Source of the DNA: Bdellovibrionales bacterium
GTDB lineage: Bacteria; Bdellovibrionota; Bdellovibrionia; Bdellovibrionales; UBA1609
Direction of reading: 5' to 3'
NCBI GenBank assembly: GCA_016716765.1
Contig: JADJVA010000004.1
Span: 124,001 to 188,000, forward strand
Length of the DNA: 64,000 nucleotides
Shown here: positions 1 through 8,801 of the stretch, one piece after another
How positions within the stretch are numbered: the stretch's first letter is position 1
Layout: every line of letters begins with the position of its first letter
The notes under the pieces: model-generated
Database searches by the model: none
Told to the model about the DNA's origin: nothing
What the model saw: the letters and a program-made list of their open reading frames with translations, nothing else
Position numbers and translations under genes: made by a program

Positions 1-1021
1 TGGTGAATTGAAGAAATTAGGTGCTATTTTTCAAGGGACCAATGATACGGAGTGTTTGCTTCATCTGCTGGCCCGCCATCCCAGTGGCAATATGATTAAG
101 TGTTTGAAGGAATCAGTTCTGCGCTTGAAGGGCGCCTACAGCCTGGTTTTGCTCGCCCAAGATAAACTGATTGCCATGCGCGATCCCTTGGGCTTTCGAC
201 CTCTGGTGTTGGGACAGAGACCTTTAGAGGAAGGGGGCTTTTCTTGGGTGGTGGCCTCTGAGACCTGTGCTTTTGATCTCATTGGAGCAAAATACGTCAG
301 AGAGATTGAGCCAGGAGAGATTTGGTGGGTAGATAAAGAGGGAGAACACAGCGAGAGATTTGGGGAGAAGGCAGAGAATCTCGCTCAGTGTGTTTTTGAA
401 CATGTCTATTTTGCGCGTCCTGATTCAAAAGTCTTCGGAAAGAGTGTTTACGAAACTCGCAAAAGAATGGGCGAAATACTAGCTGAAGAGAGTCCTATCG
501 ATGTGGATTTGGTGATACCCGTGCCCGACAGTGGCTTGCCCGCAGCAATCGGCTATAGTCAGAAGAGCGGCCTTCCTTTTGAATTGGGAATTATTCGCAA
601 TCACTACATTGGCCGAACTTTTATTCAGCCCAGTCAAAGTATTCGTTCCTTTGGAGTCAGAATTAAGTTGAACCCTCAGTCGGAAGTGCTCAAAGGGAAA
701 AGAGTCGTCGTGATCGATGATTCATTGGTCAGGGGAACAACCAGTCAGAAAATAATCCGTTTGGTGAGACAGGCAGGAGCCAAAGAAGTCCATTTTAGGA
801 TCGCTTCTCCTCCTACCACTGGTCCTTGCTACTATGGAGTGGACACGCCTGAAAAAAATGAACTGATTGCAAATATGAAGTCCCTGGAAGGGATCAGAGA
901 ATTCATCGATGCCGATTCTCTTGCTTACCTCACGATCGAAGGAATGATGAGGGCTGTAGGTGCGGGCCGCGATGGATATTGTGCCGCTTGCTTTGATGGT
1001 TCCTATCCAACCGAAATTTGA
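1..1021 (+). CDS. purF: Amidophosphoribosyltransferase, C-terminal part (5' end outside window)
   Basis: The first committed enzyme of purine synthesis makes phosphoribosylamine from PRPP and glutamine in the cytoplasm. The frame is already open at the window edge (GGT GAA before the TTG at 8), so the gene starts upstream and the N-terminal nucleophile Cys is not visible. Seen here are the end of the glutaminase domain (MRDPLGFRPLVLG, then VVASETCAFDLIGA) and the phosphoribosyltransferase domain, with VIPVPDSGLPAAIGY and the PRPP-binding loop VVVIDDSLVRGTT. A terminal C-AAC region (YCAACFDGSYP) matches PurF ends. The stop is at 1019-1021, and a hairpin-forming repeat begins 15 bp downstream. 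The family call is very secure. Confidence 0.97.
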   Translation, partial: GELKKLGAIFQGTNDTECLLHLLARHPSGNMIKCLKESVLRLKGAYSLVLLAQDKLIAMRDPLGFRPLVLGQRPLEEGGFSWVVASETCAFDLIGAKYVREIEPGEIWWVDKEGEHSERFGEKAENLAQCVFEHVYFARPDSKVFGKSVYETRKRMGEILAEESPIDVDLVIPVPDSGLPAAIGYSQKSGLPFELGIIRNHYIGRTFIQPSQSIRSFGVRIKLNPQSEVLKGKRVVVIDDSLVRGTTSQKIIRLVRQAGAKEVHFRIASPPTTGPCYYGVDTPEKNELIANMKSLEGIREFIDADSLAYLTIEGMMRAVGAGRDGYCAACFDGSYPTEI

Positions 1022-1035
1022 TTTTATTAGTGATT

Positions 1036-1253
1036 CTTGAACTGGCCCACTTGATTGTTGTTCCAAACTCCAAGGGCGCCTGATTGAAGCAAATCTCAGG
1101 AATCCAGGATCTTCAAACATGCGTCCGGCAGCAGCGCTCACGTTGTGAGCACTGCACCAAGCCGAACTCGATCCTGAATTCCTGAGATTTGCTTCAGTCA
1201 GCTCCCTGTGTCTTTTGGACACAACAGAATCACCGAAGGCTTGCGGGCCAGCC
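1036..1253. repeat. 218-bp nested-hairpin element, copy A
   Basis: This is nearly identical to the reverse complement of 2712-2929. Inside it, 1080-1111 and 1170-1201 form roughly 32-bp inverted arms (core GCAAATCTCAGGAAT) with two mismatches. The loop between them carries a second dyad (GCTCAC / GTGAGC). No credible coding frame is present; the open frames across it are by-products of the palindrome. It lies directly after purF and could also act as a transcription terminator. It looks like a MITE or REP-like element of unknown family. Confidence 0.85.
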
Positions 1254-1392
1254 AAGGATTCCAACTTCGAATGGCGATCATGAGAGGAGAAAATCAAGCG
1301 AGGACGCCCATTGGGTTCGGGGAAGAAGCTGGAAGAGCGGCGTTTGAAAGCTGTCAATGACTAGAAATCCCTATGAAGTTAAAGTAAATTAA

Positions 1393-2004
1393 TTAAAGCA
1401 AATCAGATTTCGGTGGCTCGCGATATTCATAATTTTGCCAATCTTCATATGAAAATTCGGAAGGGCGGATCCCAATCTTTTTGAAGGTGCTTTTCAGCCA
1501 TTGAATTTCAGCCTCCAGCATCACTGCTGTGCGCTCAAAGGTTAGGGCTGGCAACTCAAGCTTACGATCTCGGCACCATTTGAGTCGCTCATTGATGAAC
1601 TCGACTCTTTCCTGGAGGCACTCTAAAGTTTCAGATATGGCTTTTTGTCTATCAGGTTGATCTAACAGAGGCAGTGCATAAATTCCGAGATCAATTTCGC
1701 TCCTCCAGTGGGCAGGATTCGCCAAGTGTTTGTAACCTTCCTTTTTTAAGGTCTGTAAACCAGGTTTGGTAATCGCAAAAACTTTACGTGTTGGCCCTCC
1801 ACCTTCCTGTAATTTGGATTTCACTAAACCACTTTTTTCAAGCATTCGGAGCGAGTTGTAAATTGATGATCGCCCCAATTGTGTCCAGAATCGAAAGCCT
1901 CGATTGAATACCATTTTTTCAAGGTCATAGCCATGAACCTCTCCCTCTGAAAGAATGGAGAGCACTATAAAACAAGAATCAGGAAACGTCTTTAAATCTT
2001 TCAT
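1393..2004 (-). CDS. PadR-family transcriptional regulator
   Basis: A 203-residue cytoplasmic DNA-binding protein. Residues 1-85 form the PadR winged helix: FIVLSILSEGEVHGYDL, then SSIYNSLRMLEKSGLV, then a wing with KVFAITKPG. The rest is a helical C-terminal dimerisation region ending near EYREPPKSDLL. The ATG at 2004 is chosen over an upstream TTG because CCGGAGGAATTTAACA precedes it with good spacing. It is the second gene of a two-gene operon, starting 2 bp after the membrane protein gene, so its ribosome site lies in that gene's 3' end. A box-rich operator sits upstream of the operon, consistent with autoregulation, which is typical of PadR. Its ligand is unknown. Confidence 0.85.
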   Translation of the reverse strand: MKDLKTFPDSCFIVLSILSEGEVHGYDLEKMVFNRGFRFWTQLGRSSIYNSLRMLEKSGLVKSKLQEGGGPTRKVFAITKPGLQTLKKEGYKHLANPAHWRSEIDLGIYALPLLDQPDRQKAISETLECLQERVEFINERLKWCRDRKLELPALTFERTAVMLEAEIQWLKSTFKKIGIRPSEFSYEDWQNYEYREPPKSDLL

Positions 2005-2006
2005 TG

Positions 2007-2432
2007 TTAAATTCCTCCGGCTAGTAATTGTAAGCTGCAAACTATTGTCAGAGTGCTAACGATGCCACCGACAAGTTCAAATCCTAACAATCTGTTTGGA
2101 TAGGTTGATTGAATCCACATATTCCAAAATCGCGGATACACTCGAATTGCAGCAAACAATAATCCAAGAATTACCCCCCCTGATATTCCATCGAAAGGAA
2201 TGTGCGGACGTATCCATAAAAAGCCAAGAGTTAAGATAAACACTTCAATTTGAGTTCCAAGGAATTGGAAAAGCAAATACTTGCCCCTCGACGGCCATTT
2301 CCTCACCCCAGGTTCAATTTTCTGAGCATCCTGATAAATACGGTCCACAACCGGATTTCCATAAAATATTCCAACTACGACAAAATGAATCATGCCGATT
2401 ATTAGTCCCAAAGTTAAAGTTTGAATGATCAT
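2007..2432 (-). CDS. Small four-helix membrane protein of unknown function
   Basis: A 141-residue protein that is mostly hydrophobic, with about four predicted membrane helices (near residues 3-24, 55-73, 83-101 and 116-138). It carries conserved-looking polar pieces such as YGNPVVDRIYQDAQK and VYPRFWNMWIQSTYP. It resembles short DUF1761-like membrane proteins, but I cannot assign it firmly. The start ATG at 2432 is preceded by GGAGGAAATT. It is the first gene of an operon with the PadR regulator. PadR-linked membrane proteins are often the regulated target (transporters or stress proteins), so it is probably controlled by that regulator, which is inference. Confidence 0.7.
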   Translation of the reverse strand: MIIQTLTLGLIIGMIHFVVVGIFYGNPVVDRIYQDAQKIEPGVRKWPSRGKYLLFQFLGTQIEVFILTLGFLWIRPHIPFDGISGGVILGLLFAAIRVYPRFWNMWIQSTYPNRLLGFELVGGIVSTLTIVCSLQLLAGGI

Positions 2433-2447
2433 AATTTCCTCCGTTTG

Positions 2448-2505
2448 TTACTAGTTCATGTATGGACTAGTAACTAGTACAGTAGTGAACTAGTGTAAAG
2501 GTTAA
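2448..2505 (-). promoter_or_regulatory. Operator and promoter of the PadR operon with four ACTAGT boxes
   Basis: ACTAGT occurs at 2450-2455, 2466-2471, 2473-2478 and 2489-2494. The spacing is 16, 7 and 16 bp, giving two box pairs arranged symmetrically about 2472. The outer arms extend the symmetry (ACTAGTTCA ... TGAACTAGT), and TTACTAGT / ACTAGTAA is a perfect 8-bp dyad. On the minus strand a TTTACA hexamer (near 2495-2500) and a TAGTTA-like -10 with about 17-bp spacing overlap the boxes, as expected for repression by steric block. Confidence 0.65.
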
Positions 2506-2711
2506 AAGTTAAAATTTGCGGACTACGACGCGCAATGCAATTATTTGCGTATCAGGTTAGCCTACCCGGTAGCCGGTTCGGCCCATGCATTTGCAGATGT
2601 GATTATGAGAAAATAATGAATCAAATCCAACTTTTTTGCCTCCCCTTGGCCGGCGATCATGACAAATGACAGTGAAAGCTTCGAGAAGAAAGGTCTGGAT
2701 TTTAACGCAGC

Positions 2712-2929
2712 GGCTGGCCTGCAAGCCTTCGGTGATTCTGTTGTGTCCAAAAGACACAGGGAGCTGACTGAAGCAAATCTCAGGAATTCAGGATCGAGTT
2801 CGGCTTGGTGCAGTGCTCACAACGTGAGCGCTGCTGCCGGACGCATGTTTGAAGATCCTGAATTCCTGAGATTTGCTTCAGTCAGGCGCCCTTGGAGTTT
2901 GGAACAACAATCAAGTGGGCCCGTTCAAG
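2712..2929. repeat. 218-bp nested-hairpin element, copy B (inverted relative to copy A)
   Basis: Positions 2764-2795 and 2854-2885 are a perfect 32-bp inverted repeat (core GCAAATCTCAGGAATTCAGG) around a 58-base loop. The loop holds a further dyad, CAG-T-GCTCAC / GTGAGC-G-CTG. The flanks 2712-2763 and 2886-2929 are also shared with copy A, so the unit is larger than the hairpin. Open frames through it are explained by the repeat. Confidence 0.87.
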
Positions 2930-2966
2930 TGATTCCTATTTGCCGGTTTTGTCTGATTTCTGATTG

Positions 2967-4253
2967 TTACTGCGTCGATTCCTTAATCCCGATCCACATT
3001 TTCAGATACCGACCTTCTGGAAATTCCATGCGAACAGGATGGTCGGGTGATTGAGAACCTCGAGCGATCCATTGAAATCTACTTTGGCTTTTCCGAGCTC
3101 CCCCGAGAAGAGCTTCTTGGAGGTCTTCTTCTGTTAAAAGTCCTGAACAAGAGCAGGTGATAAATAGACCCCCTGGTTTTAACAGGCGCATGGCTTCACG
3201 ATTCAGCTTAACGTAGGCTTGTTTTCCGGGTCCGTGGTCTTTTCGTGATTTGATCAGTGCCGGAGGATCGCAAACAACAATGTCATAACTTTCTGATTTC
3301 GAATTTTTAAGATCCTGCAAGATGTCTGATTTTAATGTCTCACCAGCAAGCCCATGTCTTTCCCAATTGCTCTTGGTTTTTTGAAGGGCTCCCTCTGAAG
3401 CATCTTGAGCGAAGAGACTCACCTTAGCGTCGGCTTGTGCAAGGGAGACTCCCAACTGAGTGCTCCACTGGCCCACATAGCTAAATAGATCTAACAGCCG
3501 CACGTCGCGGCCTAGAAACAGAGAAAGGCAATAAGCTTTAGCCAAAGATATGTTGTTAGCATGGTCGAGAAAAAAACCTGTCTTTTGCCCTCGAAGCAGG
3601 TCACATCTGAAAATAATTTTTTCGCCATTTGTCTTTGCCACAGCTATTTCTGACAATTCCGGTGTCCATCCTGATAGATCTTTTAGGATTTTCGGTTCTT
3701 CAGGTTGTAAGCCTTCAAATTTTCGCACCGCCAAATCGTTACGTATCACAATCCCGACTTGCTCCCATGAAAACCCCATTTCCTGGCTCAAGATCTTCAG
3801 GTTATCAACTATTTGGGGCAGGAGAGCATGAGCGCCTGCCGTGTGGGCCTGAAGCACAAAGACCTGACCGATGCCATCTGCGAGCAGGAAGCGATCAAGG
3901 ATCAGACCAGGCAGGCGATCTCCTTCTCCGTGGATGAGTCGAAAACTAAACTGATTCCAGCCCAACTTTTTGCGCAGGTCGAGGCATTGTCTGAGGCGAT
4001 GAATGACAAAATTATGATCAAAGAGCGGGTGACTGGGAGCAGGCTTGCGAGACAGTTCCCGAAAAGCGATATTTGATTGGGGGTTTCCGTACCCATAGGC
4101 CAAAAATTCATTTCGGGAGTCTCGAAGTTCAATGGCAGAGCCCGGCTCGATTCCTTTTGGACTCTCTTGAAGCTCATTGGCCATGGCCCAGGGGTGTCCC
4201 ATGCGAAATCGGTAATCGGATTTGGATTTGAGATGCCAAACTTTTGAATCCAT
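2967..4253 (-). CDS. Class I SAM-dependent rRNA cytosine-C5 methyltransferase, RlmI/YccW-like
   Basis: A 428-residue cytoplasmic enzyme expected to make m5C in large-subunit rRNA. The N-terminal PUA domain begins MDSKVWHLKSKSDYRFRMGH and contains HPWAMANEL. The central RlmI-like region has HGEGDRLPGLILDR and QKTGFFLDHANN. The Rossmann methyltransferase domain has LLDLFSYVGQWS, the motif IV-like VVCDPPALIKSRKD and the catalytic-type cysteines of TCSCSGLLTEEDL. The open frame extends 63 codons upstream, but the PUA start pattern supports the ATG at 4253. The exact target base is not deducible here. Confidence 0.88.
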   Translation of the reverse strand: MDSKVWHLKSKSDYRFRMGHPWAMANELQESPKGIEPGSAIELRDSRNEFLAYGYGNPQSNIAFRELSRKPAPSHPLFDHNFVIHRLRQCLDLRKKLGWNQFSFRLIHGEGDRLPGLILDRFLLADGIGQVFVLQAHTAGAHALLPQIVDNLKILSQEMGFSWEQVGIVIRNDLAVRKFEGLQPEEPKILKDLSGWTPELSEIAVAKTNGEKIIFRCDLLRGQKTGFFLDHANNISLAKAYCLSLFLGRDVRLLDLFSYVGQWSTQLGVSLAQADAKVSLFAQDASEGALQKTKSNWERHGLAGETLKSDILQDLKNSKSESYDIVVCDPPALIKSRKDHGPGKQAYVKLNREAMRLLKPGGLFITCSCSGLLTEEDLQEALLGGARKSQSRFQWIARGSQSPDHPVRMEFPEGRYLKMWIGIKESTQ

Positions 4254-4490
4254 GGCCTTGCCTACCATGCTTAAATCCATATGACAATGGACCCAAGAGT
4301 TCCAAGAAACCCATCTGTCTTGAAGGATCTGAAGTTTATTCACAAACTTGGCAGAGAGAATTACTTTCAATTCTGCCAACCTGTGAAAATATTTCGATTG
4401 CAATGAAAGTGGTAGGGGAATGAAACCAAGCCCAATTAGCATTGGCTATTGGTGCAGGGGCAATAAAAACATGTTCATAGGGGGTATCAG

Positions 4491-5242
4491 ATGATTCGCA
4501 AGCTTTTGTTAAGTGCTTTTGCTTTTTCCGCGATCGTGGCTGTTGAGGCTCGACCTGTTGATCCATTGGATCTTGAGAAAGTGAATGCCTATATCGAAAA
4601 GGAGCTGAAAGAAAAGGCCACGATATTCTGGTCAAAGTGACACGAGGAGATCTTGACGATGTGGCGGGCCCTAATGGGACAGAGGAATTGGTCACTGGCG
4701 GGAGAGTAGAGGCTCGTTGGGAGGAAGCAAATCCAGATCCGATGGAAGCAGGAAGTGGCTTCATGGATTTAGCGCTCTACAAAGACCCCTCTTCCGGAAA
4801 AAGTCAGGTTGCTGCCGCAGCTGGTTTTTCGCTAGTGCTTCAAAATCCAAGAGAAATCTATTTGCAATTTGAAGAGACAGTAAAAAATGTGATCGACAAT
4901 GTAAATAAAAATGGATTCTATCACCTCGAATTAAACAAAACTGAAACTGAAACTGGAAATGTAGAAGTTGAACTTGTTTTGACTCCAGTTTCTCCAGAGG
5001 CCGTATCCATTCTTTCCGGAAAGATAACTGGAAGTTTTCCTAATTTGGAAAATGGGTCAATGAGTTTGCAAGGCAAGGGCGTATTCAGCCTCGCTTCGGC
5101 GCTTATCTCAAATGCCCAAGTATCTCTAACTAAAATATTTAATGCTCTCAAAGTTCAGCGCGAGCCAACGGAACAAGAATACAAAGGATTAGAAGAACTT
5201 TTTGAAACTATCTTGAAAGAACTGGCTCTTGTAGAGGAGTGA
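4491..5242 (+). CDS. Secreted protein of unknown function, frame broken by one base
   Basis: The ATG at 4491 gives a clear signal peptide (MIRKLLLSAFAFSAIVAVEA), then DPLDLEKVNAYIEKELKEK, before an early TGA at 4638. The -1 frame continues without a gap as GHDILVKVTRGDLDDVAG and runs to 5242. One extra A in the run at 4612-4615 would join the two into a protein of about 250 residues. The mature part is acidic and beta-rich, with no motif I recognise. The break is most likely an assembly indel, though a real mutation is possible. It is convergent with the gene ending at 5299. Confidence 0.65.
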
Positions 5243-5298
5243 GTAAAGCGGGAAAAAACGGAATTGATATAGATTCAAACCGTTCTTTGCTGTTCGCT

Positions 5299-5886
5299 TC
5301 ACATTTCTGATTCAAGCACTTTGTGATCAGGGTCATTGCCGATTCCCTCAATTTCTGACTCGGCAATGGCCAAGGCGAAGAGGATTCCCTCAAGGTTTTT
5401 CTTAGTGACAGGGCTTTTAGGGTCTCTCAGGCGGAGTTTAATATGGGCTCGGAGACGATTAAAAAGGGGTGTCAAAACTTCTAGATTGTTCAGAGCAATG
5501 GCATTGCCGGGATCGAACTCGACGGCTGCGGACCAGACGATTAAGATGGCGTCAAGATCGTCTTCTGTGATTGGGCTTTGGGCAGACTTAATAATATTGG
5601 CCAATTCCTTTTCAGCCAGTTTTTGTCCAGGAACATCAGGAGCGTATTTCATCTTAGCCATTGATTCGGCAGTCAAGTTCTGCTTTTTAATGAGCTCTTC
5701 AATTCGGGAGCGGGCATCAAAGGCTTGTTGGCAGATGGTTGAGCAAGAGGGTTTTCTATCCTTCGCGACTTTTTTGGGAGAGGCGGTTTGCCCAAAGGCC
5801 ACCGTTCCGGTCAATGATAGGGACAGGAGAACAAGCTTTGAGAGTCTCAGATAGGTAGCCAAGGTTTTTTGATTTAATGAAATCAT
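5299..5886 (-). CDS. Secreted helical protein of unknown function
   Basis: A 195-residue protein with an N-terminal signal peptide (LSKLVLLSLSLTGTVAFG) followed by a Cys pair (SCSTICQQ) and mostly helical sequence. Two similar stretches, AQSPITEDDLDAILIVWSAA and PKSPVTKKNLEGILFALAIA, suggest an internal duplication. The ATG at 5886 overlaps the stop of the upstream gene as ATGA, so the two are translationally coupled. I do not recognise a family. Coupling to an SH3/peptidase protein hints at a shared envelope role. Confidence 0.7.
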   Translation of the reverse strand: MISLNQKTLATYLRLSKLVLLSLSLTGTVAFGQTASPKKVAKDRKPSCSTICQQAFDARSRIEELIKKQNLTAESMAKMKYAPDVPGQKLAEKELANIIKSAQSPITEDDLDAILIVWSAAVEFDPGNAIALNNLEVLTPLFNRLRAHIKLRLRDPKSPVTKKNLEGILFALAIAESEIEGIGNDPDHKVLESEM

Positions 5887-6857
5887 TTGCAATACACTCC
5901 CACTAGTTTCCTACGCAATAGCGTGCTAATCGGACTTTTTCTACAAAAATCTGAACAATACCCGCCCCGGGTTCTGGTTTCAATATGTCCTGATTCTCCA
6001 CCTGAATAAACTAAAACACAGCCAACGGGCGCGTTGTATGCGGTGTAGCGGCCAATAAAATTTGTAAAGCCTGCTCTTTTTAAATATCCCTTGGTGTGAG
6101 CTTCATAGGCGTGATTACCTGGTAAGTAGTGCTTGGTCATTCCAGAATCTACCAGAGCATTTTTAACGGCCTGATAACACATTCCTTTTGAACGGTTTCC
6201 ACATCTTATTTTTTCTCCCGTTTTTCGACGGACACTGCTAGATGTTCTGCGGCATTCACGTGCCTCATCTTCAGATTCCCTCAGGAACCGGATATAGACC
6301 TCTCTGCGAGTTTTGCCGAGCGGACGGGTCACATTTATCGTAATTGGAATTGGATTATCATAGGGAGCGGCGGCTCCTTGCCTATCACTCAAGTCACGCG
6401 GAATTGACCCTCTCAGGGCAGAATCTTGATATTGTCTAGTGAGGCAATTTGGACAGTCTGCCTCCAATTCTTCTGGAATTTCCAATTCATAATCTTGATC
6501 GAGGTTGTCGCGTTCTTCGGCGTAGCTATCGTCCTCGGCGGCAATCAGTCTATCTTTGCGAACAAAGCCCCTCTTGCCATTGTAGTTAACCAGAGACCAA
6601 TAGCGGTAGTTTTTTATTAAAAGGGCTTTTTTGCCTGGGACCATCTGCCCGATGGCTCCTGAGCGAGGAGAGCCCCTTTTTCGTAATTTCTGAGAACTCG
6701 ACACTGTTACCATCTCTGCTGATAAGACACTGCCTGCGTAAAGCAGGATGCTAAGGCTCAAGAGAGCAAGGAAGCCCCGCCTTCTGGTCCTGGGGGGAAT
6801 CCGTTCTTCCGAATCAGAGTTTTTTAACGAAGAATTCAGCTTCATGCCATCCTTCAT
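5883..6857 (-). CDS. Exported SH3-domain protein with a CHAP/NlpC-like C-terminal domain
   Basis: A 324-residue protein. An unusually long basic N-terminus (about 27 residues) precedes a hydrophobic export segment (GFLALLSLSILLYAGSVLSA). Residues about 48-105 look like a bacterial SH3 domain (KLRKRGSPRSGAIGQMVPG ... RYWSLVNYNGKRGFVRKDRL), which usually binds cell-wall peptides. The C-terminus has GMCYQAVKNAL (candidate catalytic Cys) and SGHIETRTRGG (candidate His), arranged as in CHAP/NlpC-P60 amidases, with extra cysteines that could form disulfides. The likely role is peptidoglycan cutting or binding. It is coupled by ATGA to the downstream gene. Confidence 0.65.
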   Translation of the reverse strand: MKDGMKLNSSLKNSDSEERIPPRTRRRGFLALLSLSILLYAGSVLSAEMVTVSSSQKLRKRGSPRSGAIGQMVPGKKALLIKNYRYWSLVNYNGKRGFVRKDRLIAAEDDSYAEERDNLDQDYELEIPEELEADCPNCLTRQYQDSALRGSIPRDLSDRQGAAAPYDNPIPITINVTRPLGKTRREVYIRFLRESEDEARECRRTSSSVRRKTGEKIRCGNRSKGMCYQAVKNALVDSGMTKHYLPGNHAYEAHTKGYLKRAGFTNFIGRYTAYNAPVGCVLVYSGGESGHIETRTRGGYCSDFCRKSPISTLLRRKLVGVYCK

Positions 6858-6983
6858 TGCACGCCTTGGTCCATCAAATAATCCAGTAAAAACAATAGTT
6901 TATATTAATGACGAAAGAGCAGGTGACGATTTAGGCTTGACAGCTGAGGGGGTATATCGACGGTTGAATGGGAATGGCAGCAG

Positions 6984-8801
6984 CTATGTAACGAGAGATT
7001 TAGCCGAGAGTTCGCTCCATCTCTGGTATTTTTCCTCTATTTTCAGGGCTACTTGTGCGAGCTCCTTCGAAATTTCTTGGAGTTTTTTGTTATCTGAGGA
7101 GGCTGAGGACGACTGGGATAATTCTTCAAGGCGCTTTTGTTCGGTCTCAAGCTTCAAAATTGAAGATTCCATGTTTTCTAACTCCAATTTTTCTTTGTAA
7201 GAAAGCCGCACTTTAGGACCCGAGGATGCCCCTTGGTCTTTGCCTGCTGCAGAAAAGGGAGGAGAGGTGACGGAGTCAGAGGGGTTTTCTTGGAACCAAT
7301 TTTCCCACTGCCAGTAATCTGAGAATCGCAGCAACTGAGGGTTTGAGGAGCCGGGTTTAGGGAAAGCCAAAAGCTCGTCTGCGACCGAATCCAGAAAAAA
7401 ACGATCATGTGTGACAAGTATAAGGGCCCCTGGAAACTCATTTAAAGCCTCCTCCAGGACATTCAGGGTGTCCGAATCAAGATCATTGGTCGGCTCGTCG
7501 AGCACCAATACCTGGGCCTCTATGAGCATGAGCTGCGCCAGCCGCAAACGGGCCTTTTCTCCTCCCGAGAGCCGATGGGCAGGGAGCTCGGACTGATGAC
7601 CAAAAAATAGAAATTTATCAAGATAAGACCGGACATGAATAAATTTTCCCTGGAAACTCACATAATCGCCCTGTGGACAGACATTTTTTAGAACACTTGC
7701 ATTTGGATCGATGGTCTCTCGACTTTGCTCAAAATAGGCAATTTTTAAGCCGTCTGCATGAAAGACTGATCCTGAATCGGGATCTTGTTTTTTGAGTAAG
7801 ATTTGGATCAGGGTCGATTTACCTGTGCCATTGTCCCCAAGAATGGCAAGTCGGGATTTTCGTCGAATCAAGACGTCCAAGTCAGCAAATAACTTTTTTG
7901 AACCATAAGACTTACTGATTTGTTTTGCTTCGATAAGCTTTTGTGGTGATTTTTCGATTTCGCCAAAATCGATTTTCACCTTTTGGTGAAGATTCTTTTT
8001 TTGTAAATCCTGAACCGTTTGTTTGAGATCTTGGGCCGCATCAAGGCGGGCAGTTTGTTTTGTCTGTCGAGCCTTTGCCCCTCTTCTCAGCCACTCCGTT
8101 TCTCTTCTTAAGGTATTAGTCAAAACCTTTTGGTGCCGAGCCAGCGCGGCGAGCTCAAGATCCTTTGTTTCTAAGTACTGGGCATAGTCTCCCTCTGCAA
8201 TCAAAAGATGATGAGGATTGCGAGGGTCGAGATCCATGATCCGATTCACAACTCGCTGGAGGAACAGTCGATCATGAGTGACCATCAAAATAGAAAAGGA
8301 TGCTTGACGCAGAAAATTCTCAAGCCACAGAATGCTCGATATATCGAGATGATTGGTTGGTTCATCCAGTAACAGGAGTTCTGGCTCCTTCATTAGCTCT
8401 CGACCCAGAGCCACCATTTTCTGCCAGCCTCCACTCAAATCTTTAACTAAGAATTCATCTCCAAACTGGCTGAGTTTTAGATTTCCTATCCATTCAAAGG
8501 CCTTAGAATAGGATTCGTCTGGATCGGCACCTGCACTGAGAAGCGAGGAGAGAATTGTCTCGCCCTCGTCAAAAATGGGTGTCTGTTCCAAAAAGCCAAT
8601 TCGGAGGCCTTTCCGCTTTGTGACTCGTCCGCTGTCGGGCGAGGCTATTCCGGCGATGATTTTCATGAGGGTTGATTTTCCAGAGCCGTTGGGACCAACC
8701 AATCCGGTCCGTTCACCTTCATTGATTCCAAAGCTTATCCCGCCAAAAAGATCTTTGCTCGCGAAGGATTTGTGAAGATCAAAAACGTTCACAAGGATCA
8801 T
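6984..8801 (-). CDS. uup: ABC-F family ATPase, Uup-like
   Basis: A 605-residue soluble protein with two ABC cassettes and no membrane domain, so it is a ribosome- or DNA-associated ABC-F protein, not a transporter. Cassette 1 has GPNGSGKST, the signature LSGGWQKM and LLLLDEPTNHLD. Cassette 2 has GDNGTGKST, LSGGEKARL and VLVLDEPTNDLD. The C-terminal 70 residues (KEKLELENMESSILKLETEQ onward) form a coiled coil, as in Uup. The start ATG overlaps the stop of the thermonuclease gene (8798-8801). Cassette 1 has W in the signature (SGGWQ), a common Uup variation. Confidence 0.92.
   Translation of the reverse strand: MILVNVFDLHKSFASKDLFGGISFGINEGERTGLVGPNGSGKSTLMKIIAGIASPDSGRVTKRKGLRIGFLEQTPIFDEGETILSSLLSAGADPDESYSKAFEWIGNLKLSQFGDEFLVKDLSGGWQKMVALGRELMKEPELLLLDEPTNHLDISSILWLENFLRQASFSILMVTHDRLFLQRVVNRIMDLDPRNPHHLLIAEGDYAQYLETKDLELAALARHQKVLTNTLRRETEWLRRGAKARQTKQTARLDAAQDLKQTVQDLQKKNLHQKVKIDFGEIEKSPQKLIEAKQISKSYGSKKLFADLDVLIRRKSRLAILGDNGTGKSTLIQILLKKQDPDSGSVFHADGLKIAYFEQSRETIDPNASVLKNVCPQGDYVSFQGKFIHVRSYLDKFLFFGHQSELPAHRLSGGEKARLRLAQLMLIEAQVLVLDEPTNDLDSDTLNVLEEALNEFPGALILVTHDRFFLDSVADELLAFPKPGSSNPQLLRFSDYWQWENWFQENPSDSVTSPPFSAAGKDQGASSGPKVRLSYKEKLELENMESSILKLETEQKRLEELSQSSSASSDNKKLQEISKELAQVALKIEEKYQRWSELSAKSLVT

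Noticed and set aside
1036..1253. Integron attC site
   Set aside because: The palindrome size is suitable, but the core RYYYAAC/GTTRRRY boxes and a nearby integrase are not seen.
2659..3054. Open frame of 131 codons and a matching one at 722-1357 on the other strand
   Set aside because: Both run through the two copies of the 218-bp hairpin element. Their similarity to each other is the repeat itself, and neither has a ribosome site or domain.
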